Source of the DNA: Methylotenera oryzisoli_B
GTDB taxonomy: Bacteria > Pseudomonadota > Gammaproteobacteria > Burkholderiales > Methylophilaceae
Reading direction: 5' to 3'
Assembly: GCA_965613685.1 (NCBI GenBank)
Contig: OZ277031.1
Location: 1,426,001-1,490,000, forward strand
DNA: 64,000 nucleotides
Shown: piece after piece, positions 51,700 to 60,988 of the stretch
How the letters are laid out: each line of letters begins with the position of its first letter
Position numbering within the stretch: the stretch's first letter is position 1
The notes under the pieces: model-generated
The model's input: the letters and a program-made list of their open reading frames with translations, nothing else
What the model was told of the DNA's origin: nothing
Database searches by the model: none
Translations under genes and position numbers: made by a program

Positions 51700-51942
51700 A
51701 TGAAAGATGGAATTCACCCAGAATACCGCGACGTTGTTTTTCAAGACATCGGCGCAGACTTTACCTTTATGACACGCTCAACCATAGCGGCAAAAGACAC
51801 CATTAAATGGACTGACGGTAAAGAATACCCGCTTGTAAAAATTGAAGTTTCATCAAAATCCCACCCGTTTTACACTGGTAAGCAAATGATTTTAGACACG
51901 GCTGGCCGTGTTGATAAATTCCGTAAAAAATACGGCATGTAA
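51700..51942 (+). CDS. rpmE2: 50S ribosomal protein L31, type B (zinc-free)
   Basis: An 80-residue L31 protein. It starts MKDGIHPEYRDVVFQDIGAD and ends HPFYTGKQMILDTAGRVDKF, the type B form. The CxxC zinc motifs of the zinc-binding L31 are absent. It has its own promoter and a strong terminator, so it is a single-gene unit between rho and a glycosyltransferase gene. In species with both forms, the zinc-free one is used when zinc is scarce; a zinc-type copy elsewhere cannot be excluded. Confidence 0.95.
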   Translation: MKDGIHPEYRDVVFQDIGADFTFMTRSTIAAKDTIKWTDGKEYPLVKIEVSSKSHPFYTGKQMILDTAGRVDKFRKKYGM

Positions 51943-51964
51943 TTTAAGTAATGGGCAACAAAAC

Positions 51965-51988
51965 AGGCAGCTTAGGCTGCCTTTTTTA
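51965..51988 (+). terminator. Intrinsic terminator after the L31 gene
   Basis: GGCAGC (51966-51971), a TTAG loop and GCTGCC (51976-51981), extended by one A-T pair, are followed by six T residues. It lies 22 nt after the stop codon. Confidence 0.9.
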
Positions 51989-52106
51989 TTGCCCTAAACA
52001 AAGCGGCCGTAAGCTAAATTAAGCCTTATTGCATAAGCCTATGGTGAAATGCCGCTATCGGTTAAAATTAAGCCGCTAATTACAGAAAACAGGCTAAAAA
52101 AACCGC

Positions 52107-53759
52107 ATGCGCTTCCAACTTGATCACGACTGGCAAGGCAATATGGCTACCCCACGCGCCCACTTAGGCGACAGCGTGAAAATCCAATTGTTACTGGTTT
52201 TATGTTTCATTTGGGTGTTGCTAGGATTAACAGGCCACGCCCCATGGAAACCGCTGGAATCCACCGGCATCAATATCGTTAAAACGCTATTCGATAAAGG
52301 CATATGGTTGGCACCTTTAACTAGCGATGCCACTACACTAGAAAACCCACCTCTGTATTACCTTAGCGCCGCAGCGAGTGCCTACACCCTCTCTCCCTGG
52401 TTGACCATGCACGATGGCGCAAGATTGATCAACGCGTTATGGCTGTCCTTGATGTTGCTGATGGTGGGCATGAGCGGCAGGGAATTGTGGGGCAATGGGG
52501 CAGGTCGCCATGCCACCTTAATCATGCTAGGCAGCATAGGCTTGGTGGTCAGCGCGCACAGTTTGTCAGTTGAAATAGCTGGCTTAACGGCCAGTGCGCT
52601 GGGGTTTTATGCGCTGTCACTGGCTAGACGCCGACCCAAGCTTAGCAGTATTTTATTGGCCAGCGCCTTGTGCCTCGGCTACCTTTCTTACGGCCTAATG
52701 AGTGCCTTACCCTTAATCAGCAGCGCTTTGCTATTGATATTATTTTTTAAAGCTTGGCGCACACCTACCTTCGTCAAAAGCCTTTTTAGTTCACTATTGC
52801 TCGCCAGCCTGCCGATTGCATTGTGGTTAATTCCATTGCATCAACAACACAGCGATTTATTTCATGCTTGGTGGAATGCGCATTTAAACGGCTTTAATCA
52901 GAGCAATCACCTGTATTTCTTACGCATTTTAATTTGGTATGCGTGGCCAGCGTTGCCCTTAGCCTTATTAGGCCTATGGCACTATAGGCAACGCTTGCAT
53001 GTGCTTGGGCCCATGCAACTGATACTGGTGTTTTTTGCATGCCATGTTTTCTTCTTAGGCCTCATGGCCTCGGCCAAAGACATGAATGCCCTAACGCTTC
53101 TGCTGCCACTAACGGCACTGGCCGCTGGCAGCGTTGAGCACCTAAAACGCGGCATGGCTGCGGCTTTAAACTGGTTTGGTGTGCTTTTATTTGGCTTAAT
53201 AGGCGGCCTTATTTGGCTGGGCTGGCTGGCCATGCTGACTGGCTACCCAATTAAAATCAAGCAACGCATGGTGTTTTTGTCGGGGGCGGAACAGTTAACT
53301 TTTAATTGGCTGGCTTTTATCATTGCACTGCTGGTCACGGCAATTTGGCTGTTTGTTTGCATACGCGCCAGACAAACCAACAAATCCACCGTAAGCAATT
53401 GGGCGGTGGGCATGACGTTTGCATGGAGTTTGCTTATGACACTTTGGTTACCCTTGCTCGATTCAGCCAAGAGTTACCAAGCTGTTTTCACTAGCCTAGA
53501 TCAACGATTAAGCATGCATAAGGGCTGCATCAATAGTTTAAACGTGGAACGGCAACAAGCTTTGCTGCTTAATTATTACAGCGCTATCAACCTGACGCCC
53601 GTGGCCAGCAGTCAACTTAGTGCCTGCGACTACTTATTGGTCTTTAATAAAAAAGGCCAGCAACGGTTTGAACCGGATGGCGCTTGGCAACAAGCGTGGT
53701 CGGGCAAGCGACCAGCCGATAGAAAAGAGAGTTTTTACTTATACCAACGCTTGAATTGA
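52107..53759 (+). CDS. ArnT/PMT-like membrane glycosyltransferase (GT39/GT83 type)
   Basis: A 550-residue integral membrane protein with about 11 hydrophobic helices and a C-terminal extracytoplasmic domain of about 80 residues. The first loop, APWKPLESTGINIVKTLFDK then LENPPLYYLSAAA, matches the layout of ArnT/PMT-type enzymes that use polyprenyl-linked sugars, although the usual Asp-Glu pair is reduced to Glu here (LES). The acceptor is unknown; lipid A, glycan or protein are possible. No arn operon genes are adjacent. It ends convergent with fdsD. Confidence 0.78.
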   Translation: MRFQLDHDWQGNMATPRAHLGDSVKIQLLLVLCFIWVLLGLTGHAPWKPLESTGINIVKTLFDKGIWLAPLTSDATTLENPPLYYLSAAASAYTLSPWLTMHDGARLINALWLSLMLLMVGMSGRELWGNGAGRHATLIMLGSIGLVVSAHSLSVEIAGLTASALGFYALSLARRRPKLSSILLASALCLGYLSYGLMSALPLISSALLLILFFKAWRTPTFVKSLFSSLLLASLPIALWLIPLHQQHSDLFHAWWNAHLNGFNQSNHLYFLRILIWYAWPALPLALLGLWHYRQRLHVLGPMQLILVFFACHVFFLGLMASAKDMNALTLLLPLTALAAGSVEHLKRGMAAALNWFGVLLFGLIGGLIWLGWLAMLTGYPIKIKQRMVFLSGAEQLTFNWLAFIIALLVTAIWLFVCIRARQTNKSTVSNWAVGMTFAWSLLMTLWLPLLDSAKSYQAVFTSLDQRLSMHKGCINSLNVERQQALLLNYYSAINLTPVASSQLSACDYLLVFNKKGQQRFEPDGAWQQAWSGKRPADRKESFYLYQRLN

Positions 53760-53795
53760 TTGCCGACTAACTGGCCTAAGCGTGGTGGGCCGTCA

Positions 53796-54014
53796 CTAGA
53801 TTTTTAAATGGGCGGCGATGGCTTTTTGTACCGGCACATGCAATCCCACGCCGGCTTGTTGGCTAACATGATGGGCAATTTGTTGGCGCATGGCCAAAGC
53901 CCAAAAACGGTTAATGTGTTCGGCTATACCCTGTTCCGCTTGCGCTGGATCGGGGTAGGATTCGTAAAAATCGCCTATCTGATTAGCCATAGTAATTAAT
54001 CGCTGTATGTCCAT
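53796..54014 (-). CDS. fdsD: Formate dehydrogenase delta subunit
   Basis: A 72-residue protein, last gene of the fds operon. RLITMANQIGDFYESYPD and GIAEHINRFWALAMRQQI are the conserved blocks of FdsD. In Rhodobacter and Cupriavidus, FdsD is needed for assembly or stability of the soluble molybdenum formate dehydrogenase. It starts 34 nt after fdhD. Confidence 0.92.
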   Translation of the reverse strand: MDIQRLITMANQIGDFYESYPDPAQAEQGIAEHINRFWALAMRQQIAHHVSQQAGVGLHVPVQKAIAAHLKI

Positions 54015-54048
54015 TTTTAAATACCCACTAGCCTTAGTCTAAATTAAT

Positions 54049-54870
54049 TCAATATAAAATTTTGTCGCCATGGCTGTACACCACGAAACGGCCATCCCTA
54101 GCAAAGCCGACCAAGCATAAGCCGCACTGTTCAGCCACGCGCACGGCTAAAGCGGTTGGCGCGGACACCGCCACCAACATCGCCAGACCGGCGGTGGCCA
54201 CCTTTTGCACCATCTCAAAACTGGCACGACTGGTGGTAAGGACAAAACCACTTTTATCTTGTTGCCCGGTTTTAGCTAAGGCGCCCAGCACCTTGTCCAA
54301 AGCATTATGCCGCCCTACGTCTTCTCGCACCAAGCCTATGCTGCCATCGGCTAACACATAAGCGCTAGCGTGCGTGGCACCGGTTTGCTGTTGCAATAGT
54401 TGATGGCTAGGCAAGGCTGCCAATGCGATAACTATGCTGGCCGAGGCGTATAGCGCTGAATTGCTTAATGCCGCTGGGTAACGCATAGCTTGGGCCAAAT
54501 TTTCTGCGCCACACAAGCCGCAACCGGTTTTACCGGCTAAGGTACGGCGCCGTTCCTTTAACTGCATAAAACGCTCACTGGCTATGCTGCAATGCAAGGC
54601 CACGCCTTGTTCTTGCTCTAGCACTTCTATGCCATACAGCTCACTGGGATGCGCCACTATGCCTTCACTTAAGGCAAAACCCAAGGCAAAATCCTCCAGA
54701 TCTTGGGCGGTAGCCAACATCACCGCATGCGATACACCGTTGTAGACCATGGCCACCGGAGTCTCTTCGGCCAAACAATCTTGCGCCTGCCGCAGTTCAC
54801 CATCACGCCACTGCTGCACGCTTAGCAAACTCAAGGCTTGGCTTAACACGACGGACTTAGGCACCATCAA
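54049..54870 (-). CDS. fdhD: Formate dehydrogenase sulfurtransferase FdhD (FdsC)
   Basis: Cytosolic factor that passes sulfur to the molybdenum cofactor of formate dehydrogenase; 273 aa. The active-site loop is KTGCGLCGAENL (CxxC). EETPVAMVYNGVSHAVML opens the family core, and EDVGRHNALDKVLG and SRASFEMVQKVATAGLAML are conserved. It overlaps fdsA by 4 nt, the order seen in Cupriavidus (fdsGBACD). Confidence 0.95.
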   Translation of the reverse strand: MMVPKSVVLSQALSLLSVQQWRDGELRQAQDCLAEETPVAMVYNGVSHAVMLATAQDLEDFALGFALSEGIVAHPSELYGIEVLEQEQGVALHCSIASERFMQLKERRRTLAGKTGCGLCGAENLAQAMRYPAALSNSALYASASIVIALAALPSHQLLQQQTGATHASAYVLADGSIGLVREDVGRHNALDKVLGALAKTGQQDKSGFVLTTSRASFEMVQKVATAGLAMLVAVSAPTALAVRVAEQCGLCLVGFARDGRFVVYSHGDKILY

Positions 54871-57785
54871 TCTATTTTAGCGGCTTCTGCATTCCTGCCC
54901 GCAAAGGCCAATTGCGCCTCACTAAAAGTTTTGTAATGCAATTGCCAATCCGACAACTGATTCACACGCGACACTTGCACCGCCGTCACTTTAAACTCAG
55001 GGCAATTGGTCGCCCAATCACTGTTGTCAGTGGTAATCACGTTAGCACCCGATTCAGGGTGATGGAAAGTGGTGTAGATTACGCCCGCCTGCACGCGCTC
55101 AGTTAATTGAGCACGCAATACGGTTTCGCCAGCCCGACTGGCTATGCCTATCCAATCGCCATCTTTAATGCCTCTTTCGTTGGCATCGTGTGGGTGTATC
55201 TCCACCACATCCTCATGGTGCCATGCTACGTTTTTGGTACGACGGGTTTGCGCGCCTACATTGTATTGCGACAAGATTCGACCGGTGGTCAAAATCAATG
55301 GGTATTTGGCATTGACTCTCTCCGTGGTTGGCACGTATTGCGTGATAAAGAACTTACCCTTGCCGCGCACGAATGCATCAATATGCATGGTCGGTGTGCC
55401 GGTGGGATACTCATCGTTACACGGCCATTGGATGCTGCCCAATTGATCCAGTTTTGCAAAACTCACGCCTTTAAAGGTCGGGGTTAATGCGGCAATTTCA
55501 TCCATGATGTCACTGGCATGCTGGTAATCCATTTTGTAGCCCAAGGCTTGGGCCAACATGGCGGTAATTTCCCAATCCTCGTAACCTTGTCCGCCTACAT
55601 TATTTTTAGGGGCCATGACACGGCGCACTGGTGAGATGCGGCGCTCGGCATTGGTAAAAGTGCCGCTCTTTTCTAAAAACGATGCGCCAGGGAAAAATAC
55701 ATGGGCATACATCGCCGTCTCGTTTAAGAATAAATCTTGCACAATCACGCATTCCATGTTTTCTAAGGCATGGGTGACATGCTGGGTATTCGGATCGGAT
55801 TGCACGATGTCTTCACCCACGCAATACAATGCTTTAAAGCGACCTTCACCGGCCAAGTCCAGCATATTAGGGATGCGCAAGCCCGGCTCATCGCTGAGCG
55901 GTCTACCCCAAGCAGCCTCAAACAAGGCTTTCGCCGACGGGTCTGAAACGTGGCGATAGCCAGGGTACTCGTGCGGCATGGAGCCCATGTCACAGGAGCC
56001 TTGCACGTTGTTTTGGCCACGCAATGGATTAATGCCCACGCCTTCACGCCCAACATTGCCGGTGGCCATGGCCAAGTTGGCTATGCCCATCACGGTGGTG
56101 GAGCCTTGCGAATGCTCGGTCACGCCCAAGCCATAATAAATGGCAGCATTACCGCCGGTAGCAAACAATCGAGCCGCTTGCCTAACTCTCTCAGCATCCA
56201 CGCCCAACTCTTCAGCCAGGGCTTCAGGGGAATTTTCTGGCTTGGCAACAAAATCACGCCACAACACAAACGAATCCCACTCGCAGCGTTCTTTAACAAA
56301 GTCTTCTTTGACTAAGCCTTCCGTTACCACCACATGGGCTAAGGCAGAAATCAAGGCGACATTGGTGCCGGGGCGTAAATTCAAATGGTAATCCGCACGA
56401 ATATGCGGTGAATTTTCCACCAAATCAATCGCACGTGGATCGGCAATAATCAGTTTGGCGCCTTCGCGCAAACGGCGTTTCATTTGTGAGGCAAACACCG
56501 GATGACCATCGGTCGGGTTGGCGCCTATAATCATAATGACGTCCGATTCCATGACCGAATCAAAGGTTTGCGTACCGGCTGATTCGCCTATGGTTTGCTT
56601 AAGGCCATAGCCAGTTGGGCTATGGCAAACACGGGCGCAAGTGTCAACGTTATTGGTGCCGAACACGGCTCGTACCAGCTTCTGCGTGACGTACACTTCT
56701 TCGTTGGTACAACGCGAGGAGGAAATGCCTCCCATCGCGTCTTTACCGTATTTGGCTTCTATGCGTTTGATTTCGCTGGCCGCGTAATTAATTGCCTCTT
56801 CCCAGCTAACCGACTGCCATTCATCCTTGATGCTTTTTCGTATCATGGGTGTGGTGATTCTGTCCTGATGGGTGGCATAGCCCCAGGCAAAACGCCCTTT
56901 AACGCAAGAGTGGCCGTGATTGGCGCCGCCGTTTTTATTCGGCACCATGCGCACCACTTCTTCGCCTTTCATTTCCGCATTAAAGGAACAGCCCACACCG
57001 CAATATGCACAGGTGGTGGTCACACTGTGCTCAGGCACGCCGTGGTCTATGACGGTTTTTTCAATTAAGGTCGCGGTTGGGCAAGCTTGCACGCAAGCAC
57101 CACAGGACACGCATTCGGAATCCAAGAAATTAGTCACCCCCGCTGCCACTTTCGATTCAAAGCCGCGGCCAGAAATGGTCAGCGCAAAGGTGCCTTGGGT
57201 TTCTTCGCATGCTCGCACGCAACGAGAGCAAACAATACACTTGCTCGGATCAAAGCTGAAATAGGGGTTGGATTCGTCTTTAACGGACTTGAGGTGATTT
57301 TCGCCATCGTAACCGTAGCGCACTTCACGCAGACCCACTGCACCGGCCATGTCCTGTAATTCGCAATCGCCATTGGTGGCGCAGGTCAAACAATCCAAGG
57401 GGTGATCGGAAATATACAATTCCATGGTACCACGGCGAATATCAGCCAACTTGGCCGTTTGCGTATGCACTTTGATGCCCTCCGCAACCGGCGTCGTGCA
57501 AGATGCGGGGTAACCACGGCGCCCCTCAATTTCCACCACGCACAATCGGCAAGAGCCAAATGGCTCCAAACTATCGGTGGCACACAATTTAGGCACATTA
57601 ATACCGGCCATGATGGAGGCCCGCATGATGGACGTGCCTTCCGGCACGCTTATTTCCCTGTCATCTATGGTCAAGGTCACTTGATTGTTTGACAGACTGG
57701 CTGGCGTGCCGTAATCCAATTGGTCATCGTAATTGGTGCGACTGTGTTCGGGCTGATGGGTGCTGTTGTATTTAATGTCGTCCAT
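54867..57785 (-). CDS. fdsA: NAD-dependent formate dehydrogenase, alpha (molybdopterin) subunit
   Basis: Catalytic subunit of the soluble formate dehydrogenase; 972 aa. The N-terminus binds clusters: a [2Fe-2S] site (PFGSCRLCVVEIEG), a His-Cys site (DCLTCATNGDCELQ), and two ferredoxin-like sites (CIVCSRCVRACEETQ and CVSCGACVQACPTATL). TTCAYCGVGCSF precedes the molybdopterin domain. The active-site Cys lies in CARVCHSPTGYGLKQ, so this is the Cys, not selenocysteine, enzyme. The C-terminal bis-MGD domain has ILTTGRILSQYNVGAQTRR. It lies 28 nt after fdsB. Confidence 0.97.
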   Translation of the reverse strand: MDDIKYNSTHQPEHSRTNYDDQLDYGTPASLSNNQVTLTIDDREISVPEGTSIMRASIMAGINVPKLCATDSLEPFGSCRLCVVEIEGRRGYPASCTTPVAEGIKVHTQTAKLADIRRGTMELYISDHPLDCLTCATNGDCELQDMAGAVGLREVRYGYDGENHLKSVKDESNPYFSFDPSKCIVCSRCVRACEETQGTFALTISGRGFESKVAAGVTNFLDSECVSCGACVQACPTATLIEKTVIDHGVPEHSVTTTCAYCGVGCSFNAEMKGEEVVRMVPNKNGGANHGHSCVKGRFAWGYATHQDRITTPMIRKSIKDEWQSVSWEEAINYAASEIKRIEAKYGKDAMGGISSSRCTNEEVYVTQKLVRAVFGTNNVDTCARVCHSPTGYGLKQTIGESAGTQTFDSVMESDVIMIIGANPTDGHPVFASQMKRRLREGAKLIIADPRAIDLVENSPHIRADYHLNLRPGTNVALISALAHVVVTEGLVKEDFVKERCEWDSFVLWRDFVAKPENSPEALAEELGVDAERVRQAARLFATGGNAAIYYGLGVTEHSQGSTTVMGIANLAMATGNVGREGVGINPLRGQNNVQGSCDMGSMPHEYPGYRHVSDPSAKALFEAAWGRPLSDEPGLRIPNMLDLAGEGRFKALYCVGEDIVQSDPNTQHVTHALENMECVIVQDLFLNETAMYAHVFFPGASFLEKSGTFTNAERRISPVRRVMAPKNNVGGQGYEDWEITAMLAQALGYKMDYQHASDIMDEIAALTPTFKGVSFAKLDQLGSIQWPCNDEYPTGTPTMHIDAFVRGKGKFFITQYVPTTERVNAKYPLILTTGRILSQYNVGAQTRRTKNVAWHHEDVVEIHPHDANERGIKDGDWIGIASRAGETVLRAQLTERVQAGVIYTTFHHPESGANVITTDNSDWATNCPEFKVTAVQVSRVNQLSDWQLHYKTFSEAQLAFAGRNAEAAKID

Positions 57786-57813
57786 GACGCTCTCCTATAC
57801 GGTTTTAGCCAAG

Positions 57814-59376
57814 CTAAACCGTGGCATCCTTAATGTTGAAATCTTCAGGAAAATGGTTAATTGCACTCAATACTGGGTAAGGCGTCATGCCACCCAATGC
57901 ACAGAGTGAGCCATTTAACATGGTGTCACTTAGGTCACGCACCAACTTGATGTTTTTAACACGATCGGTGCCTGCAATGATTTTATCAATCACCTCCACA
58001 CCACGGGTTGAGCCTATGCGGCATGGCGTGCATTTGCCGCACGATTCAATCGCACAAAATTCAAAGGCATAACGGGCCATTTTGGCCATGTCTACCGTGT
58101 CATCAAAGGCCACGATACCTCCATGACCTAACACCGCCCAAATGGCAGTAAAGGCTTCGTAATCCAAAGGCGTGTCGAATTGCGATTCCGGTAGAAACGC
58201 GCCCAAAGGACCGCCCACTTGCACGGCTTTGATGGGTCGGCCACTGGCTGAACCACCGCCGTAATCGTAGAGCAGTTCGCGTAAGGTAATGCCAAAGGCC
58301 AGTTCAATCAAACCAGCTTGTTTAATGTTGCCAGCCAATTGGATAGGCAAAGTACCGCGCGAGCGACCCATGCCATAGTCCGCATAATATTGCGCGCCCT
58401 TATGCAGAATAATCGGCACCGTGGCCAATGAAATGACGTTGTTCACCACGGTCGGTTTGCCAAACAAACCTTCAATCGCTGGCAAAGGCGGCTTAAAGCG
58501 CACTAAGCCACGTTTTCCTTCCAAACTTTCCAATAAAGAGGTCTCTTCACCGCATACATAAGCACCAGCCGCACGGCGAACTTCAAGCGTAAAGCCATAG
58601 GATGAGCCGAGTATGTTGTCGCCTAAATAACCAGCCTGTTGCGCTTTAGCGATGGCTTCATTTAGCACGGCAAGCGCATGTGGGTATTCCGAACGCAAGT
58701 AAATATAGCCTTGCGTGGCGCCAACGGCGATGCCGGCGATGGTCATGCCTTCAATCAACACATAAGGGTCATTTTCCATGATCATGCGATCTGAATAGGT
58801 GCCGGAATCGCCCTCATCCGCATTGCAAACTATGTATTTTTGATCGGCTGCACAGCCTAAGACGGTGTTCCATTTAATACCAGTCGGGAAAGCGGCACCG
58901 CCACGGCCACGTAAACCGGAATCGGTCACGGTTTTTACTATGTCTGCCGCCGATAAGGCCAAGGCATTTTTCAGGCCTTGGTAACCGTCGTGTGCCAAAT
59001 AATCCTCTAATGACAGCGGATCGGTAATGCCGACACGGGCAAAGGTCAGGCGTTGTTGTTGCTTGAGCCAAGCCAGCTCCTCGGTTAAGCCTAAATTTAA
59101 TGGATGCGCTTTAGCGCTAGCTGCCTCAGTATTTAAAAAATTAGCCTCAAACAAGCCGCTGACATCGGCAGCCTTAACAGGACCATAAGCCACGCGACCT
59201 TTGTCCGTGGCCACTTCCAACATGGTTTCTAACCAATAGAGGCCGCGCGAACCATTACGCACTATGGTCACGGCTATGCCGCGCTTGGCCGCTTCTTGGC
59301 TAATGGCGCTCGCTACTTTTTCCGCCCCTACCGACAGGGCGCTGGAATCGCGCGGTACGTAAACTATCGTGCTCAT
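57814..59376 (-). CDS. fdsB: NAD-dependent formate dehydrogenase, beta (FMN, NADH-binding) subunit
   Basis: NADH-forming subunit, related to complex I NuoF; 520 aa with the start used here. An N-terminal thioredoxin-like region of about 130 residues is followed by the NADH/FMN core: DSGLRGRGGAAFPTGIKW, CNADEGDSGTYSDR and AGAYVCGEETSLLESLEG. The [4Fe-4S] site is ESCGKCTPCRIGSTRG. The ATG at 59376 follows the fdsG TAA by 1 nt with AGG 6 nt upstream; the longer reading from 59406 has a poly-basic N-terminus and is unlikely. Confidence 0.96.
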   Translation of the reverse strand: MSTIVYVPRDSSALSVGAEKVASAISQEAAKRGIAVTIVRNGSRGLYWLETMLEVATDKGRVAYGPVKAADVSGLFEANFLNTEAASAKAHPLNLGLTEELAWLKQQQRLTFARVGITDPLSLEDYLAHDGYQGLKNALALSAADIVKTVTDSGLRGRGGAAFPTGIKWNTVLGCAADQKYIVCNADEGDSGTYSDRMIMENDPYVLIEGMTIAGIAVGATQGYIYLRSEYPHALAVLNEAIAKAQQAGYLGDNILGSSYGFTLEVRRAAGAYVCGEETSLLESLEGKRGLVRFKPPLPAIEGLFGKPTVVNNVISLATVPIILHKGAQYYADYGMGRSRGTLPIQLAGNIKQAGLIELAFGITLRELLYDYGGGSASGRPIKAVQVGGPLGAFLPESQFDTPLDYEAFTAIWAVLGHGGIVAFDDTVDMAKMARYAFEFCAIESCGKCTPCRIGSTRGVEVIDKIIAGTDRVKNIKLVRDLSDTMLNGSLCALGGMTPYPVLSAINHFPEDFNIKDATV

Positions 59377-59377
59377 G

Positions 59378-59893
59378 TTAAGCCTGCGCCTCCGTTTTTT
59401 TGGCATCGTGTATTAAGGCCTCTAAATCGGCTTTGCTGACGCGTCCAAAGATTTCCTCATCCATCATCACAGCTGGTGAAAGCGCGCAGTTACCAAGGCA
59501 GTAGACAGGCTCCAGAGTAACAGCCTGATCCAGACTGGTTTCGTGGTAATCAATGCTTAAGCATTGCTTGGCATGCGCTTCCAAACCCTCGGAACCCATG
59601 GCTTGACAGGATTCGGCTCGGCATATTTGCAGCACATGACGACCGGGTTTATGCGTTTTAAAGTGGTGATAAAAGCTCACTACGCCATGCACTTCTGCCA
59701 CTGACAAGCTGAGGGCTTGGGCTATTTTGGGGTAGGCGGATTCGGGTATGTAACTGAGCTCGTCCTGGATAGCATGCAACAAGGGCAACAAAGCCCCTGG
59801 CAATGATTTGTATTGCGCGATCAGTTGATCTAATTTTTCAGACCATCCTGCCTGCACGCTTGCTTGGTCGATAAGGGTATCTTGCAACGTCAC
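59378..59893 (-). CDS. fdsG: NAD-dependent formate dehydrogenase, gamma subunit
   Basis: A 171-residue NuoE-like electron-transfer subunit. The [2Fe-2S] ligands show as CRAESCQAMGS and CLGNCALSPAVM in the C-terminal thioredoxin-like fold. LHAIQDELSYIPESAYPKIA and EVHGVVSFYHHF are the family N-terminal blocks. It is first in the operon, divergent from moaA across about 90 nt. Confidence 0.96.
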   Translation of the reverse strand: MTLQDTLIDQASVQAGWSEKLDQLIAQYKSLPGALLPLLHAIQDELSYIPESAYPKIAQALSLSVAEVHGVVSFYHHFKTHKPGRHVLQICRAESCQAMGSEGLEAHAKQCLSIDYHETSLDQAVTLEPVYCLGNCALSPAVMMDEEIFGRVSKADLEALIHDAKKTEAQA

Positions 59894-59932
59894 TCTCCAA
59901 AACTTCTTACACAGTATTTTTCTAGCCGTAAG

Positions 59933-59938
59933 TATAAT
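59933..59938 (+). promoter_or_regulatory. -10 box of the moaA promoter
   Basis: A perfect TATAAT between fdsG and moaA, with no clear -35 at 16-18 nt. Its position implies a start near 59945, so moaA translation should begin after that point, which supports the GTG at 59984. Confidence 0.5.
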
Positions 59939-59983
59939 ACACTTGCTACAAGCTATCCATTACGACAAGACCTGATAAATAAA

Positions 59984-60985
59984 GTGCCGCCTACCGTTCA
60001 ACAATTAACTGACCAACACGGTCGCATCGTCGATTACATTCGACTGTCTATTACCGATAGATGCGATTTTAGATGTGCCTATTGCATGGCTGAAGACATG
60101 ACGTTTCTACCGCGCGATGAAGTCTTGAGCTTAGAAGAGTGTGCTCGCTTGGTCAAAATCTTCGTCGGTTTGGGCGTGAGCAAAGTGCGCATCACCGGTG
60201 GCGAACCCTTGGTGCGTAAAAATGCCCTTTGGTTATTTGAAGAGATTGGCCAACTACCCAAGCTTAAAGAGTTAGTGCTTACTAGCAACGGAAGTCAGCT
60301 ATACAAACAAGCTAACAAATTAAAGCGCGCAGGGGTTAAGCGCATTAACATCAGTCTAGACAGCTTAGACCCGATCCGTTTCAAGCGCATTACTCGCACC
60401 GGCGAGCTCGATCAAGTCTTAGCCGGGATTCAAGCTGCCAAGCAAGCCGGCTTTGAAAACATTAAACTCAATACGGTGCTCATGCGTGGCGTCAATGACG
60501 ACGAAGCCGTGCCCTTGGTTCAATTTGCCATAGACCAAGGCCTGGATATTTCTTTTATAGAAGAGATGCCTATAGGTGAGGTACAACACAATCGATTATC
60601 GACTTTTTGCAGCAATGAAGATACCTTAAAAACTCTGCAAGCGGCCTACCCTTTGATTGCCAGCACGAAAAGCACAGGCGGCCCTGCACGCTATTGGCAG
60701 GTGGTCAATAGCCCCAGCAAAATAGGCTTTATTTCGCCGCATAGCCATAACTTTTGCGAGCAGTGCAACCGCGTACGCATTAGCTGTAAGGGCGAACTTT
60801 ATCTGTGCCTAGGCCAAGACGATAAAGTTGAGTTGATGCCGCTATTGCGTGCTCACCCCCATGATGACCAAGCCATCATTGCCGCTATTTTAGCCAGCAT
60901 GGCCATTAAGCCACTGGGTCACGATTTTGATTTAAGTCGCCAACAGCCGGCCGTGGTTCGCTTTATGTCGCACACAGGCGGCTAA
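59984..60985 (+). CDS. moaA: GTP 3',8-cyclase MoaA
   Basis: Radical-SAM enzyme for the first step of molybdenum-cofactor synthesis; 333 aa with the start used here. The N-terminal cluster is CDFRCAYCMAED (CxxxCxxC), and the C-terminal cluster is CEQCNRVRISCKGELYLC. The conserved GG C-terminus (SHTGG) is present. The GTG at 59984 opens VPPTVQQLTDQHGRIVDYI, the usual N-terminus; readings further upstream cross the promoter and the fdsG start. Its divergence from fds suggests joint control of formate dehydrogenase and its cofactor. Confidence 0.94.
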   Translation: MPPTVQQLTDQHGRIVDYIRLSITDRCDFRCAYCMAEDMTFLPRDEVLSLEECARLVKIFVGLGVSKVRITGGEPLVRKNALWLFEEIGQLPKLKELVLTSNGSQLYKQANKLKRAGVKRINISLDSLDPIRFKRITRTGELDQVLAGIQAAKQAGFENIKLNTVLMRGVNDDEAVPLVQFAIDQGLDISFIEEMPIGEVQHNRLSTFCSNEDTLKTLQAAYPLIASTKSTGGPARYWQVVNSPSKIGFISPHSHNFCEQCNRVRISCKGELYLCLGQDDKVELMPLLRAHPHDDQAIIAAILASMAIKPLGHDFDLSRQQPAVVRFMSHTGG

Positions 60986-60988
60986 GCC

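Noticed and set aside
54867..57785. Possible selenocysteine formate dehydrogenase
   Set aside because: The active-site position is an ordinary Cys codon in CARVCHSPTGYG and the frame has no internal TGA.
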